This document shows positions 1-12,119 of a stretch of 64,000 nucleotides of DNA, piece by piece. Numbering within the stretch: position 1 is the first letter of the stretch; each line of letters opens with the position of its first letter. Both the position numbers and the translations under genes were made by a program. This stretch comes from Typhlomys cinereus (lineage: Eukaryota > Chordata > Mammalia > Rodentia > Platacanthomyidae): contig JALPQD010000006.1 of the NCBI GenBank assembly GCA_023101885.1, positions 13,935,585 through 13,999,584 of the forward strand. Direction: 5' to 3'. Under the pieces are notes generated by a model. It ran no database searches, had not been told where the DNA came from, and saw only the letters and a program-made list of their open reading frames with translations.

Positions 1-45
1 ACACAGATGCAAAGATTCTCAACAAAATCTTAGCAGATCGGATTT
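1..45 (+). mobile_element. L1 ORF2 fragment (reverse transcriptase region)
   Basis: Nearly identical to 3127-3170 of the L1 copy further in, the stretch that encodes [13 protein letters not shown] in ORF2. Homology is lost after about base 45, so this piece ends inside ORF2 without a 3' UTR. It continues off the left edge. The abrupt end could be an internal deletion, a twin-priming breakpoint or later rearrangement; the window does not show which. Confidence 0.7.
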
Positions 46-599
46 TAAAAAACAGACAGAATAAAGAACACATAGAGTTGGAAATATAGAGAAAAATTGA
101 TGGAAACAGGTGGGAAATACCACCACCTCCCAGAGGGAGAGTGGTTAATAAGACACAGCCTAGTCCTGCCAGACTTTACTTATAACCAGGGGCTGGGAAT
201 CTGTGTGCACATCCAGTCCAGGCGTGGGACTTCTGATTGGTAGGATTATGGGAAAGCTTTCCTAGTTTCTACTGTGTTCTTCCATTGTGAGCTTGGGAGT
301 CAGATGACCAAATCTTTCCAGATATTCAGACCAAGCTAGAGAGAAACAGTTTAATACATAGATATTTCAGGTCCAACCAGAAATTCCTGTGGTCCAGGCA
401 GTGGCCTTATCCCAAAAAGAGCTCCAGAAAACATCAGTGGGTTTGATGCTAGTGAATTTCTGTACTTTGGTTTTTCCACGAAAGACCATGATTACAATTC
501 CTCTCACCTTCTCATGCTTTTTTTTTTTAATCAAGAAATGAGATCTCCTAACAAATGGGAATCCCAAATATTGCTTTCCACTAGTTTGACTCTCTACAG
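46..599. other. Unassigned sequence
   Basis: No repeat family, exon or RNA gene recognised. A short T-run sits at about 519-528. Confidence 0.4.
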
Positions 600-692
600 C
601 AGGAGGTCAGTTTTCACCATCTACCATGTGTGCTTCTGAGAATCAAACTCCAGTTTGCAAGCAGGTATCTCACCCTCTGAGCCATCTTGCCA
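600..692 (-). mobile_element. tRNA-derived rodent SINE (B2/B3/ID-like head), partial
   Basis: Read on the minus strand, the end near 690 carries the tRNA-like head typical of rodent SINEs: a 'gaCTGGCAAGATGGCTCAgaGGGT' type start followed by a box-B-like 'ggagtttgattctc'. Only about 90 bp is recognisable and no A-rich tail is evident. Confidence 0.6.
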
Positions 693-1309
693 GTCTGTTT
701 CAGCCATGCGTAACCAGTCTTATTTTTGCTTCCTCCCATATACTCCGAGCCAGGAGGATTTCCCCCATTCGCTGTGAAAGCTCCGTTGTGCATAATAGTG
801 ACTTGCTCTTCACATGTTACACTGGGCCTGACATGTTGGTTTCATTTAGCAGTAACCTTGTGAAAGCATATTAAATAAAAGAAAAGTAAATTAGGTGTTT
901 CCTTCTACAGCAACTTACGCTTTGATTGGATTCCACCTCCCTGCCTCTGGAGGTTAACACCTAGTTATTTTGAGAAAAGCTTAGGTGCTGGTGAGGGAGC
1001 AAGACCTTCACATGATGTAAAACTTGAAATTCTCTGTTGCCTTTTATCTGCTGCTTTTTCTGCCCTTTTAAGGGACCTCTGTGTATTTAGTAAATATTTG
1101 TGGAATGAATAATGATCTTTTTCTGGGCTCTGTAAGCCTCATACATGGATTGGTGATTTTTAGAGCACTTTATTCATTTTCTTGCTTCTTGGTGTTTCCT
1201 GCACAGCTGGAGGAATTTGTACACTATAAAGCACAACCCACCCCTCTCTAGTCAGTATTGAAGGAAGATTTTCCCTTAACTAAAAAATCTTTTGGCAATC
1301 AACTTGTGT
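693..1309. other. Unassigned sequence
   Basis: AT-rich DNA with no recognised repeat or exon. Confidence 0.4.
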
Positions 1310-1660
1310 CATTGTTAGGTATAATGGGTTCGAGTTCTGGACACATTTGTAGATAATTAGTAGTTGAGTTAAACTCAGAGTGAACCTGCAGGAGATTGTC
1401 TAATTGGTGGGGAAGGCCCAACCCATGGTGGGTAGAATTTGACTCTGGACTTGTGAATAAAATACATAGAGCTGACTGGAGAAGTTGGCATCCTCATGTT
1501 TACTTGTCTGTACATGCTGGTCTGGCAAATAAGGATTGTTCCTCTCTCAGCTGTTATATGGCTATGATGTGGTCCATTCCCTCTACCCTGTGAAGACGGT
1601 GCATGCATGAGCTCCTGCCAAGGTGGACTAAGAACTGTAACCAGACAATCATAAGATTGT
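1310..1660 (+). mobile_element. MaLR/ERVL-like rodent LTR, 5' part, split by an L1 insertion
   Basis: It matches, with gaps, the LTR-like repeats at 19300-19740 and 55205-55560: a 'tgcaggagattgtct' block, then 'ggaaggcccaacccatggtgggt' type sequence, then an 'aactgtaaccagacaa' segment. This pattern resembles rodent ORR1/MT-type MaLR LTRs, though I cannot fix the subfamily. The rest of the LTR lies on the other side of the L1 at 6361-6395, so the LTR predates that L1. Confidence 0.55.
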
Positions 1661-4600
1661 CTGCTGCCTGCAGGAAATTCATCTCACCACAAAAGATAGG
1701 CACATGCTAAAAATAAAAGGCTGGTCAAAAATTCTGCAAGCTAATGGAATTAGAAAACAGGGAGGGGTAGCCATTATACTCTCAGACAAAGTGGACTTCA
1801 AACCAAAAAAAAATCATGAGATACAGATGGATACTACATTTTAGTCACAGGTACAATTCACCAGGAAGACTTCACAATACTGAACATATATGCACCCAAT
1901 ACGGGCCCCCCCTACATTCATTAAGCAAACCCTACAATGTCTAAAGTGAGAAATCAATCACAAAATGATAATTCTTGGGGATTTCAACACTGCCCTCTCA
2001 ACATGGGATAGATCAACAGGTAAAAAAACTTAACAGAGATACTTTGGAGCTTAATCAAACCCTTACTGAAATGGATCTTACAGATCTTTATCAAACTTTT
2101 CACCCACGCACCAAAGAATACACATGTTTCTCAGCAGCACACAGAACTTTCTCCAAAATAGATCACATATTGGGCCACAAATCGAATCTCCACATATAAA
2201 TAGCCTGTACCATATTAGACAACCACGGCCTAAAGCTTGACATCCACAACACAACAAGCAACAGAAAATACACTAACTCCTGGAAACTTAACATTATGAT
2301 GCTGAATGAGAATTGGATTCAGGAAGAAATTACAAAGGAAATTCAAGATTTCCTGAAAGTGAACGATAATGAAAATACAACTTACCAAATATCTGGGACA
2401 CAATGAAAGCTGTCCTAAGAGGTAAGTTCATAGCTCTTAATGCCTACATCAAAAAAATGGAAACATAGAAATAAATAACTTAACAATGCAGCTTAAAGCT
2501 TGAGAGACGCTAGAGCAATCTGATCCCAAAAGCAGTAGAAGGGAGGAGATTAGCAAAGTAAGGGGAGAAATATCTGAAATCGAGATTAGGAAAACGATAC
2601 AGAAAATCAACCAGTCAAAAAGCTGTTTTTTTGAAAAAAATAAGATTGAAATACTCCTAGCTAAATTAACCAAAAGCAAGAGAGAGAAGGCCCAAATTAA
2701 CAAAATTAGAAATGAAATGGAGTTATCGCTACTGACACCCAAGAAATCCAGAGAATTATAACGTCGTATTTCAAAAACTTATACTATGTCAAATTTGACA
2801 ACACAAAAGAGATGGATGAATTCCTAAGTAAACACAACTTACCTAAATTGAATCAGGAAATTGTGAATTATTTAAATAGTCCTATTACATATGAGGAAAT
2901 TGAGGAAGTAATCTTGAACCTTCCCACCAAAAAATGTCCTGGACTAGATGGATTCAGCACAGAGTTCTACCAGAGCTAATAACACCAATACTCCTTAAAC
3001 TGTCCCATCAAATAGCAAAGGAAGGAACACTACCAAATTTCTTCTATGAAGCTAATATCGTCTTAATCCCAAAACCTAATAAAGATACACTTAAAAAAGA
3101 AAACTCCAGGCCAATCTCTCTGATGAACACAGATGCAAAGATTCTCAACAAAGTCTTAGCAAATCAAATTCAAAAACATATCAAAAAGTTCATCCACAGG
3201 GATCAAGTAGGCCTTATCCCAGGCACACAAGGTTGGTTCACATATGCAAATCAATAAATGTAATTCACTATATAAACCAGTTAGTTCAAAGTTCAAGACC
3301 ACATGATACTCTCGATAGATGCAGAAAAAGCTTTTGACAAGATCCAACACCCCTTTATGATTAAAACCTTAGAGAAGGTTGGAATGGAAGGAAACTTTGT
3401 CAATATAATAAAAGCTGTATACAACAAGCCAACAGCAAGGATTATAGTTAATGAGGAAAAACTGGAAGCATTCCCACTTCAATCAGGAACTAGACAAGGC
3501 TGTCCACTCTCACCACTTCTATTCGATATTGTACTTGAAGTCTTAACTGAAGCCGTAAGACAAGAAAGGGTCATAAAAGGGATTCCAATTGGCAAGGAAG
3601 AGGTCAAGTTATCCCTATTTGCAGATGACATGATCATATACCTGAGTGATCACAAAAACTCCACCAGGAAGCTCATGGAACTAACGTTCAGCAGGGTGAC
3701 AGGATACAAAATAAATGTACAAAAATCAGAGGCCTTCCTATATGCCCAGAATGAAAGAAGTGAAAAAGCCTTGAGAAACAATCCCATTTACTATATAGCC
3801 CCTAAAAAAGTTAAGTACCTTGGTATAAACCTAACCGAGGAAGTAAGAGACCCTTATAACGAAAATTTTAAAACCCTAAAGAAAGAAATTACAGAAGACA
3901 CCAGAAGGTGAAAGGCCTCCCATGTTCCTGGATTGGCATAATCAACATCATAAAATTGACCATCCTACCAAAGGCAATATACAGATTCAATGCTATACCA
4001 ATTAAAATCCCAAAGCAATTCTTTAAAGAAGTTGACCAAACAATCTCAAAATTCATATGGAGGCACAAAAGACTCAGGATAGTAAAGACAATCCTGAGTA
4101 ACAAAAACACTGCTGGAGGTATCACCATACCAAACTTTAGTCTATACTACAAATCCATAGTTGTAAAAATAGCCTGGTATTGGCTCCAAAATAGACACAC
4201 AGATCAATGGATAAGGGTTGAAGACCCAGATATAAGCCCACACAACTACAGCCATTTGATCTTTGACAAAGGGGTCCAAAAAATCCAATGGAAAAAGAAC
4301 AGCATCTTCAACAAATGGTGCTGGCAAAACTGGATATCCACATGCAGAAGATTAAAACTGGACCCGTACTTGTATTCATATACAAGAATTAATTCCAAAT
4401 GGATCAAGGACCTCGATATAAGGCCAAAGACTATAAAAACCTTAGTTGAAAGGGTAGGGAACTCTCTTGAGCTGATTGGGTTAGGCCAACAGTTCCTAAA
4501 CGGACATCCAATAGCACAGTCACTACAACCAACACTCAACAGATGGGTACTTATGAAATTAAAGAGATTCTGTTCAGATAAAGAGGTTGTAACTCGAGTA

Positions 4601-5341
4601 CAAAGACAACCCACAGAATGGGAGAAAAATCTTCACTAACCACATATCTGATAGAGCTTTACTATCCAGAGTGCACAAAGAACTTAGAAAACTAAATACC
4701 AAGGAAACAAATGGCCCAATTAAAAAATGGACCTGGGAACTTAAAAGAAACTTTACCAAGGGCGAAAATAAAATGTCTAACAAATATCTTAAAAAATGCT
4801 CCACATCCTTAGTCATCAGGGAAATGCAAATCAAAACTTCACTGAGATATCATCTCACCCCCAGTCAGGATGGCAAAAATCCACAATACAAACAACACCA
4901 AGTGCTGGAGAGGACGTGGAGAGAGTGTTACTCTCCTACATTGCTGGTAGAAATGCAGGCTCATACAACCACTCAGGCGAGCTGTCTGGCGATTCTTAAA
5001 GAAATTAAAAATTGAAATGCCATATGACCCTGCTATACCACTTATGAGAATAACCCCCCCATACAGCAAAATTTCACCTCGATAGCACAAACACGACTAT
5101 GTTCATAGCAGCACTATTTACAATAGCAAAGTCATAGAATCAACTCAAATGTCCAACAGTTGATGAGTGGATAAGGAAAATGTGGTATATTTATACAATG
5201 GAATACTATTCAGCCATTAAAAATGATGAATTAATGCAATTTGCTAGGAAATGGATGGAATTAGAAACAATTATATTGAGTGAAGCATTCCAGACATGGA
5301 AAATTAAGTGCTGTATGTACTCCCTAATAGGTGGATGCTAG
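1660..5341 (+). pseudogene. L1 ORF2 relic, copy A (endonuclease, reverse transcriptase, C-terminal domain)
   Basis: ORF2 encodes the endonuclease and reverse transcriptase that nick the target and copy L1 RNA into it. Here the endonuclease part (about 1660-2500) is broken by frameshifts and stops. The reverse transcriptase part survives as open stretches at 2934-3257, 3303-3911 and 3908-4639. Visible motifs are RPISLMN near 3110, the catalytic FADD at 3618-3629, and the QGCPLSP block near 3500. The C-terminal domain lies at 4671-5341 and ends with a TAG at 5339-5341. Codons that look like former Arg or Gln are stops in places, as expected from CpG decay. No N-terminal half of the endonuclease or ORF1 is present because of the 5' truncation, so this cannot encode an active protein. 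Confidence 0.9.
2418..2427 (+). other. Consensus-like splice donor inside L1 ORF2 of copy A
   Basis: The sequence AGAGGTAAGT fits the mammalian 5' splice site (AG|GTAAGT), with the exon ending at 2421. It lies in codons for the AVLRGKF stretch of ORF2. The spliced L1 copy at 37.7-38.6 kb joins at exactly this point. In the copy at 59-64 kb the same place reads AGAGATAAGT, so the GT is lost. Whether the site is used in copy A itself is not shown. Confidence 0.75.
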
Positions 5342-6345
5342 TATCAAACCCACTTAGAGACACTCAAAGACAAATCTCTGTAATACCTACAGTAATTGTA
5401 AAGATTATAAACAGGAGGGATGGGGAAGGAGGGCCCCACCAGAAACAAGGAGAGAGGGGACCATGTTACAGCAGAGAAAATAGGCCACCATCAAGGACTG
5501 AGTAATGAGACATCTGGTTAAGTTCACAGACTTTCCTTCCTGATCATTTGCAACTGAGGGGGTATGATCTCACCAGAAGGGGAGGGCATATGGGCTGCCA
5601 GATAGAAAGTAACCATTTTGCAAATGAGTGATTGACCCCTCTCTCACCGCGGTCTCCTACTTTTATTCCATCTGTCTTTGAATATACTCTTATAACAAGA
5701 CTCTAATTTAACAGGTTTTTATTTCTGGCCAGGGGGTGACATCCAGTACCCATCAGGATGGAGTCAACGGCATTGGAGGAGCAACAAAACTGAAAAAAAA
5801 AATCAACTAACCATAATTCAGAACATCAGAGACTATATCAACCACCTGGAACTGGGTGAGCCTAATCTCTCCCCATCCTGAAGCTCAGGGAAATTTGCGG
5901 AAGAGGGGGTGGTAAGATTGTAAGAGCGCAAGGATGGAGGAGTAATGATATGCAAGATACTCCACACAAGTTAGGGCCGAAGCAATCATAATAGGACTTT
6001 GCATGACCTGCACTATGTCCAACACATTATTGACCCCACAAAGTCTAGCATGGACTAAAGGCACTAGAATCCTTGGAGGCTAGGGACTGATAGTCATAGT
6101 TAGTCATAGTAGTGTTCCTAAGCTTAAGAGGAACACAAGAAAGGGTTCTGGGAAATGCCCCTGGGTCCTAGCACCTCATTGGAGAGGATGACCCAGAGGA
6201 GATTTTGTATGCACACTAAAGGATGCTCCGATGATGGGGGGGGCACTAGAAGATGGGGAGGGAGGGGGGAAAGGAGGGGGAGTGGGGGTTCAGAAAGATG
6301 TAGAGGGAGGGAGGGGACTGGTGTATGTTAAGTTTGTATGAGTGG
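5342..6345 (+). other. L1 3' UTR, copy A
   Basis: Shared with the L1 tails at 22, 29, 38, 44 and 59 kb. It contains the splice acceptor at 5715-5733, a conserved middle block (about 5880-6200) and a purine-rich G-run tract at 6233-6320 that could form a G-quadruplex. It ends with 'gtatgagtgg' followed by an A tail. Confidence 0.85.
5715..5733 (+). other. Consensus-like splice acceptor in the L1 3' UTR of copy A
   Basis: A pyrimidine-rich run (tttttatttctggcc) leads to CAG|G, with the exon starting at 5733. The pyrimidine run is conserved in the other unspliced L1 tails (about 29675-29697, 44344-44364 and, on the minus strand, 59866-59890). The spliced copy at 37.7-38.6 kb resumes at this point. 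Confidence 0.75.
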
Positions 6346-6360
6346 AAAAAAAAAGATTGT

Positions 6361-6395
6361 AAGCAGTTTTGTCATGATTTTATTAGCAGCATGTA
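6361..6395 (+). mobile_element. LTR 3' remnant beyond L1 copy A
   Basis: The stretch resembles the 3' end of the same rodent LTR type (the 'gcttttggtcatg...atcacagcaa' segment). Together with 1310-1660 it restores the order expected of the LTR once the L1 is removed. Confidence 0.45.
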
Positions 6396-6964
6396 GGCTA
6401 ATTGCAGCAACCTGCCAGGATGACTAACAAGTTATTACATTGTACATGAAATGTTTAGGAAGTTTCTGAAACCTCTCATTTTTCATCTTAATATTTCATA
6501 ACTTTTTTATCCTAGCCAGTTCCTAAAATATCAGAGGCTTGATATTAAGCTGCTGTGTCTTTTTCTGTTTCATCTCTTCCTCTGTTGAAAGTTTCTAAAT
6601 GTGAATGTAAAACTAACATGTAACATATTCGCTTAATGATTTTTCTTCCATTTAACTAATTTATTTACTTTTTTGGAGTCAGTTTCTCAACATAGTTCAG
6701 ACTCAGCTCAAGCTCACATTTTGCCTCATCTGCACCAGTGCTCTTCAGGTATGCACCCCACACAAATGGCTCCTTTCTGAAGGTGGACCTAAAACGGTCC
6801 TCCCATAGTGCTCCGTACGAATTTCCATCCTGTCTTCCTACAGAAATACCTGTGAAGGTGAGAAAAAGGTGAAAACTCATGGTCAATGAAAAAGATGGCT
6901 GACAAACTAGCTTATTATTGGACTTGGGGCAGGGGTTAGGGGAATGTTACAAGAACTTCAACAT
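6396..6964. other. Unassigned sequence
   Basis: Nothing recognised. Open frames here are short and show no family similarity. Confidence 0.4.
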
Positions 6965-7127
6965 TTGAAATTAGAGGCTAGAAAGATGGCACAGGAGTTA
7001 AAACCTTTGCTGAAAAGCAAAAGGGCCTAAGTTGGCATCCCTAAATCCCCATAGGCACACACACTGAAGTGTGTTTTTGTACACATACCTGTATACACAT
7101 GAACACACAAAAAAAGTTTGTAATTAC
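6965..7127 (+). mobile_element. tRNA-derived SINE (B3/B4-like)
   Basis: The head 'gaggctagaaagatggcacagg-gttaaa' is the rodent tRNA-like SINE start. A 'aaaagggcctaagttggcatccc' box-B-like block and a CA-rich and A-rich tail follow. It is diverged. Confidence 0.65.
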
Positions 7128-7344
7128 GTTGAAAGACACAATTAATGGCTTGCCTCGACTGTATGCAAATGAAAGAATTTGTGAAGATCAACCTTCTCCC
7201 CATTCCTAACAATGGTGTGTTCATATTTACACAAATGAACTCTGTTTCAAATAAAGTCATGAGCTATTTCTCCACTCAGTTGACTTTTTCCTTGGGATGG
7301 CGATCAAGTGTTTCCCTTTCTTTTCTGTGTGTGTAAAGGTACTC

Positions 7345-7485
7345 TTTTTTAAATATATATTTTTAATTGTAGCAAAACACATTTTCGTTACACATTGTAG
7401 TAAAATGTATCATCTCAGCTATTTTCAAGTGCACATTTCAACATTATTGAGAATGCTCATGTGGGTGAAAAGATCTCTCTTTCTC
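7345..7485 (-). mobile_element. Ancient L1 3' end fragment
   Basis: The region resembles the minus-strand reading of old mammalian L1 3' ends ('...taccatctt...tttttaagtgtacattt...'), with 'aaaatgtatcatctcagctattttcaagtgcacattt' type similarity. It is old and diverged. A short CT run follows at 7474-7492. Confidence 0.5.
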
Positions 7486-7499
7486 TCTCTCTTTATATC

Positions 7500-8785
7500 C
7501 AACTAGAAATGTGTAATACCAGAAATGCCAGAAAGGAAGGGAAAAGACATGAGGTGGCATTTCTAATAAGGGGTAGGTATTATAGTATGAATGTAATCTT
7601 TCCAAGTAAAATATAGTTAAGAAGAGAGATACAGTAAGCCATGCTGGTTATAGTGTACATGAACACCATCTTGTTAGTGTCACAAAGCCATGAATTGGGT
7701 TTATCAGTCCCTTAGAAATTAATAGAAATATGAATAAAACCATCTAGACAACTCAGATCAGTAATACAAATGAGAAGAAAATTCAACCATCCTTAACTTC
7801 AAAGGAAATGTGAACCAACAGAGTGACCTAAAAAACAAGCAAACAAACAAATAAAAAGCAAAAACTCAAAAAAAACTACTATAAACAAGGAAATTTGCCT
7901 GTTTTAGAGTTTTAAAAAGCATACTTTTTAGAATGATTTAGCAAGACCTGCAAGAACATTTACTACTCTAAAGAATAAAAGAATGCTTGTAGGGAAAAGA
8001 AACAGAAACCCAAAAGGCAGATTAATAACATCACAGTTTATGTGTCCAACACTGTGCTTGGTCCTACAGTTGTGTCTAAATTGCCTACACATAAATCCTA
8101 TAGAGTGTTAATATACTGAATTACAGTGAAATCAAAGCACTATACCCCTGCTGATTAAGTGTCTGTGTACATGACCCAGATAGTCTACTCCAGAGAAGGA
8201 GAAATAGACCAGACTACTCTTGTGCCTGGAGTTGTTAGAAAGCTGCAAAGATGTGGCCTGGAGGAGAATGTGAGCAGAATTTCTGGAAATGAACAGTGAA
8301 TAGATGCTTTTGCTCTGGGAAAATGGCCTCAGACCATCTAATTCTTACAAGCTGTTTTATTGACTGGTTAACATTCCAAAATCTAACAGCTTTTTCTGCC
8401 CACTGTTAGCCCAACTTCTGCTTGTTAGGTCTGGTTCAGCTCTCTACCACCTGTCATAGACTACTCTCAGGTAGGATTATTAACCATTTAATATCTCAGG
8501 CATAAGTTCTCTCTGCTTGGTCAATCTTGTCTCATAACTTAGTGAGGTAGTCATTGTTGCTGATAACCCTTCTATAAAGCTAAGGACTTTTTACTTGCAG
8601 TTGAGAAAAATGGAAGGGTTCACGAATAAGCCTAGGTTCCTTCTTATGGAAATACAAGTAAAAATTTTCAATGTAATATTTATTAAAGATTATGGAGAAC
8701 TCTAAAGGGTTCCATGTGTCTACAGACACTTCTACCTAGATGATTAATTCAGCTATAGGATGATAGATGTCAGCCTTGGTATATC
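7500..8785. other. Unassigned sequence
   Basis: No repeat family or exon recognised with confidence. 8500-8620 has a faint MIR-like look that I could not support. Confidence 0.4.
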
Positions 8786-8789
8786 TTCT

Positions 8790-8858
8790 TCCATTTTTCT
8801 ATTTTTAAGTATTTTATTTATTTTGTATGAGAAAGTAGGTGAGGAAGAGAGAAGAGAG

Positions 8859-8910
<52 letters not shown>

Positions 8911-9040
8911 CACATGTGCCATGGTATATGCAGAGGCCAAATAGTTTTCAAAAATCTGTTCTCTCTCCTTTTATCACATGGACTCCATGGTATGGTTTCC
9001 ACGCCAATCCCTTCACCCACTAAGTCATCTAACCAGCCCT
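8790..9040 (-). mobile_element. tRNA-derived SINE with expanded GA tract
   Basis: The minus strand reads, from about 9040 downwards, a tRNA-like head ('ccagggctggttagatgac'), a box-B region, a middle ending near 'ggcacatgtgc', a long CT tract and an AT-rich tail near 8800. The GA/CT microsatellite (8857-8911) lies inside the SINE tail. Long simple frames over it (Arg-Glu repeats) are artefacts of this tract. Confidence 0.7.
8857..8911. repeat. (GA)n microsatellite
   Basis: About 55 bp of almost pure GA dinucleotide, broken by one GAAA interruption, within the SINE tail. Confidence 0.95.
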
Positions 9041-10469
9041 GGAATGTCCTCTAAGAAAGAAAAATAAAAAGTCCATAAACCATAAGCCTGGTGAAAAGGG
9101 AGATTTTCTACAGATGCTGGGATCATTCATTATGGAAAAGTAGAAGAATGTAAACTATGTGCTTTTTCAAATGAATACAAATAGCCAAATAGAAGAGAGA
9201 AAGAAATTCAGTCCAAAGAAAAGAAGAAGGAAGGATGAATAATGATTTGGGAGAGAGCATGATGCTGGTGGGATGTATGTCAGAAAAGAGAGTGTCATCT
9301 CTATAGAACTGCATGCATGCTGGAAACCGTAGTTATGATACTGATGGTCAAGAAAATGACACCACAGTGACTTCCAAGGCAGGTCAATGTGCAACATATT
9401 GCTGTTTCCCACAGTTTCACTGATCAGGGTCCATGTATGGCAGTAGCAGTCACATCTTAGAACTGTTATGAGAAACCAAGATTTGGGAACAGCAGGAAGT
9501 ACAAAAGTTTCTAAATAACCATATGTTATCTCAATAAAAATCAACTATGCGTAACATCTGCTGTGATGATTGCCAATTTATTTCACATGTATTTGCCTGA
9601 GATTGTTGTTTTACTCTCTTGGGACATACTCAAGCACATTCTTATTACTTTGATCTGAAGTATTCTTTCCTGTTTTTGATATTTTCTAGAATTAGGAATA
9701 ATTCTGGGTTCTTCATATGTCATGTACTTTCATCCACAGTTGACTTTTTTGTTTAATCTTCAGTTTAGCTGATTCTATTGGTCCCTTCTCTCCATTTGCA
9801 AGGCATGTTAGGAAGACACCTTTCAGGGATATAAAATAGGGCAGTGGTTCTATAAGTAGGAAAAAGCACGGTGACTCCTGCTTTTCACTATCTATGCAAA
9901 TTTACAGAGCTGAACTTGCTCATATTTTCAAGGAGAATGGTTAAAAATAACGTGTCTAAATTTTGTTTTATTCTATCTAGACAATTATTATTCAAGCTGC
10001 AAAACAGTGCTGACAGCATTTATGACATGGAGACGACCAGGCTGCTGAATTAGTCTGACTTTTCAGGCTTATCTTGTGTTCTACCTTTCATGACCTATTC
10101 ACTGCCCCAAATACAACTCTGAACCCTAAAAACCCTTGTAAGCTCTCTCATTATTTTAATGTGCTTTGGATATACATAATGAAATGTCTGATTTTCCTCT
10201 TTCCTTTTCTATTGAATTAGCACTAATTGGCAGCCATTGCAGAGCAGTAGGTTCTGTCTGCCCTGAAGCCTCTAATCCTCTCCAATTCTAGACTCTCAGC
10301 ACAGAGCCATCTTACCTGACAGATAGGCATGGGACCATCTTCTTGGGACAGCTTCCTGTTTGTGATACTTTCTAAAGACTACATAACTATGTAATACAAA
10401 TGTGGTGGCTTTCAAAGCAAAAACTTGAGATCTTCATTCTGGAGACTAGAATTGCAAAATCAAAGAGTA
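9041..10469. other. Unassigned sequence
   Basis: No repeat recognised. The minus-strand frame at 9167-9544 (125 codons) has no recognisable domain and looks like chance. Confidence 0.4.
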
Positions 10470-10815
10470 GGCTGGGGTGAATCCTGAGGATCATGACAAA
10501 GAATCTGTCCATGTCTGTCTTCTAGCTGCTGGTAGTCTTCCAGCAATCTTTTGTATTCCCTGATTTTCAGAAGTGTCACTCTAATTTCTACCTTTATCTT
10601 CATTGTATTTATGTGACATTCTCCTTATGCACCTGACCACCAAAATTTCTCCATTTTATAAGGATATTGGTAAAATTAGATTGAAGTTCACTTGGCCCAC
10701 TCAATTTTAACTTAAATACCTCTGTAAAGACACTCTCTATAAATAATGCATGAGATATAAAGGACTAGGTCTCAATGTAAGACATTCTAGAAACCACTGT
10801 GAACATAATAAGAAA
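10470..10815 (-). mobile_element. MLT1/MST-type MaLR LTR, diverged
   Basis: Plus-strand text such as 'ttatcttcattg...gacattctcctt', 'tctccattttataaggatattgg' and 'aacttaaatacctctgtaaagacactctctataaataa' follows the order of a mammal-wide MaLR LTR read in reverse. It is old, and no target duplication was sought. Confidence 0.65.
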
Positions 10816-10924
10816 CAGATAGATACTTTCTACATTTGAAAACACAAAATATGGTATCCATTTAAAAATTCACTGTCGAGTCAGTTTTTGCTTGGAATTC
10901 ATCTTTTCTGCTTCTTTTTAGCAA

Positions 10925-11250
10925 CATAGATGTGTGTACATTCATGTATGTGGGTACATGTGTGTCTGTGTGTGTATGTAGGTATGAGGTTGATGCTAGG
11001 TGTCTTCCTTAATCACCCTCCACCTTATATATTGAGACAGGATCTTTTGTTTGAACCCAAAGCTTGCTGTTTTAGCTAATCTTCCTGGCCAGCTTGCTCT
11101 AGGGATTCCCCATCTCTACCTCCCATGTGCTGGGCTTACAGGTAAATTGCATGCTCGACTTGCCTTTACATGGTTCAGGGGATCTAAATTCTGGTCCTCA
11201 TTCTTGTATGGCAGGCACTTTACCTGCTGAGTCATCTTCCCAGATCTATT
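10925..11250 (-). mobile_element. B4-like composite SINE
   Basis: In order on the plus strand: a TG-rich block, 'attgagacaggatctttt', a B1-like segment with 'cccatgtgctgggcttacagg', 'ggggatctaaattctggtcctcattcttg', and the tRNA-like 'ggcaggcactttacctgctgagtcatctt'. This is B4 (tRNA head, B1-like middle, CA tail) read in reverse. Confidence 0.8.
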
Positions 11251-12119
11251 TTTCTTACCTCCTTGTATTTGATAATCTAGGACTTAATAATCTATTTTCT
11301 TTCAACCTAATTATCTCCATAGTGTTATTGCTTATTTTGTTTTTTGAAAATTGTGTTTGCCTCTACCCTTTCAGTCAGAAGAAGGATTTCTATTTCTCTG
11401 AAAATGTGTTTTTCACCCCTAGAAGAAAATGCCCTTGTAAGATCTGGGATTGAAAGCATGCTCTGATCTTTTCTTCCTTATAATAGGTGAAAGATTTCAT
11501 TCTACTAATGGCTTACAGTTTTAATGTAGATATTTCAGAAAAAAACCCTTCCTATTCTCTCTGTTCATTTTCACTCTAAGATTTTTCTCTTAAGGAAGGA
11601 AGGGGAGTAGTGGCAAATATGAAGGAATTTGCATGCAATGGGGAAACATAGTACAGAAATATAAGGGACTAATTTACATTACTCAGTGTGTATATATATA
11701 TGTATGATTTGAAATAAATTTGTCATTAAACCTTACATGACGATCTACATATCTGTGCTTAAGTAGTATGTTACACACAAGGCTCTCATCCATTATGAAT
11801 GTCAAGACAAAGAAAATCAAGAGGGTGATTCCTTCAGAGTCAGTGGTTTATCAATAATTCCTATGGAGAAGGAACAAGTTTACTTTTAGTCCAGATGTTT
11901 CCTATTCAGGGTTAAATCAGATAGTTCATTCACATCCTCAGATGGGACAAAGCTAATTTTGTTATTTGTGACAAAGATAATTGGCTGGCTTTAACTTCAT
12001 CCCTTCCATGAATCTTTGTGTATTAGCAAGCTTGCATTCCCTCATCACATTTAAATTATTAATGCTCGATTTCTTATATAAACAGCATCAACAGTAGGCA
12101 AAAAGATGTGACTTAGGTT
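11251..12119. other. Unassigned sequence
   Basis: AT-rich, with a short TA run near 11693-11704. Nothing else recognised. Confidence 0.4.

Larger units (their letters stand above)
1660..6352 (+). mobile_element. L1 (LINE-1) copy A, 5'-truncated, with 8-bp target-site duplication
   Basis: A 4.7 kb LINE-1 that begins inside the ORF2 endonuclease domain and runs through reverse transcriptase, the C-terminal domain, a 3' UTR of about 1 kb with a G-rich polypurine tract (about 6233-6320) and a short A tail. The target-site duplication AAGATTGT lies at 1653-1660 and 6353-6360. The element sits inside an older LTR whose two halves join cleanly when it is removed. The cleavage context AT|AAGA on the top strand fits the T-rich target preference of L1 endonuclease. 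It is the longest plus-strand copy and serves as reference for the spliced copy at 37.7-38.6 kb. Confidence 0.93.
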
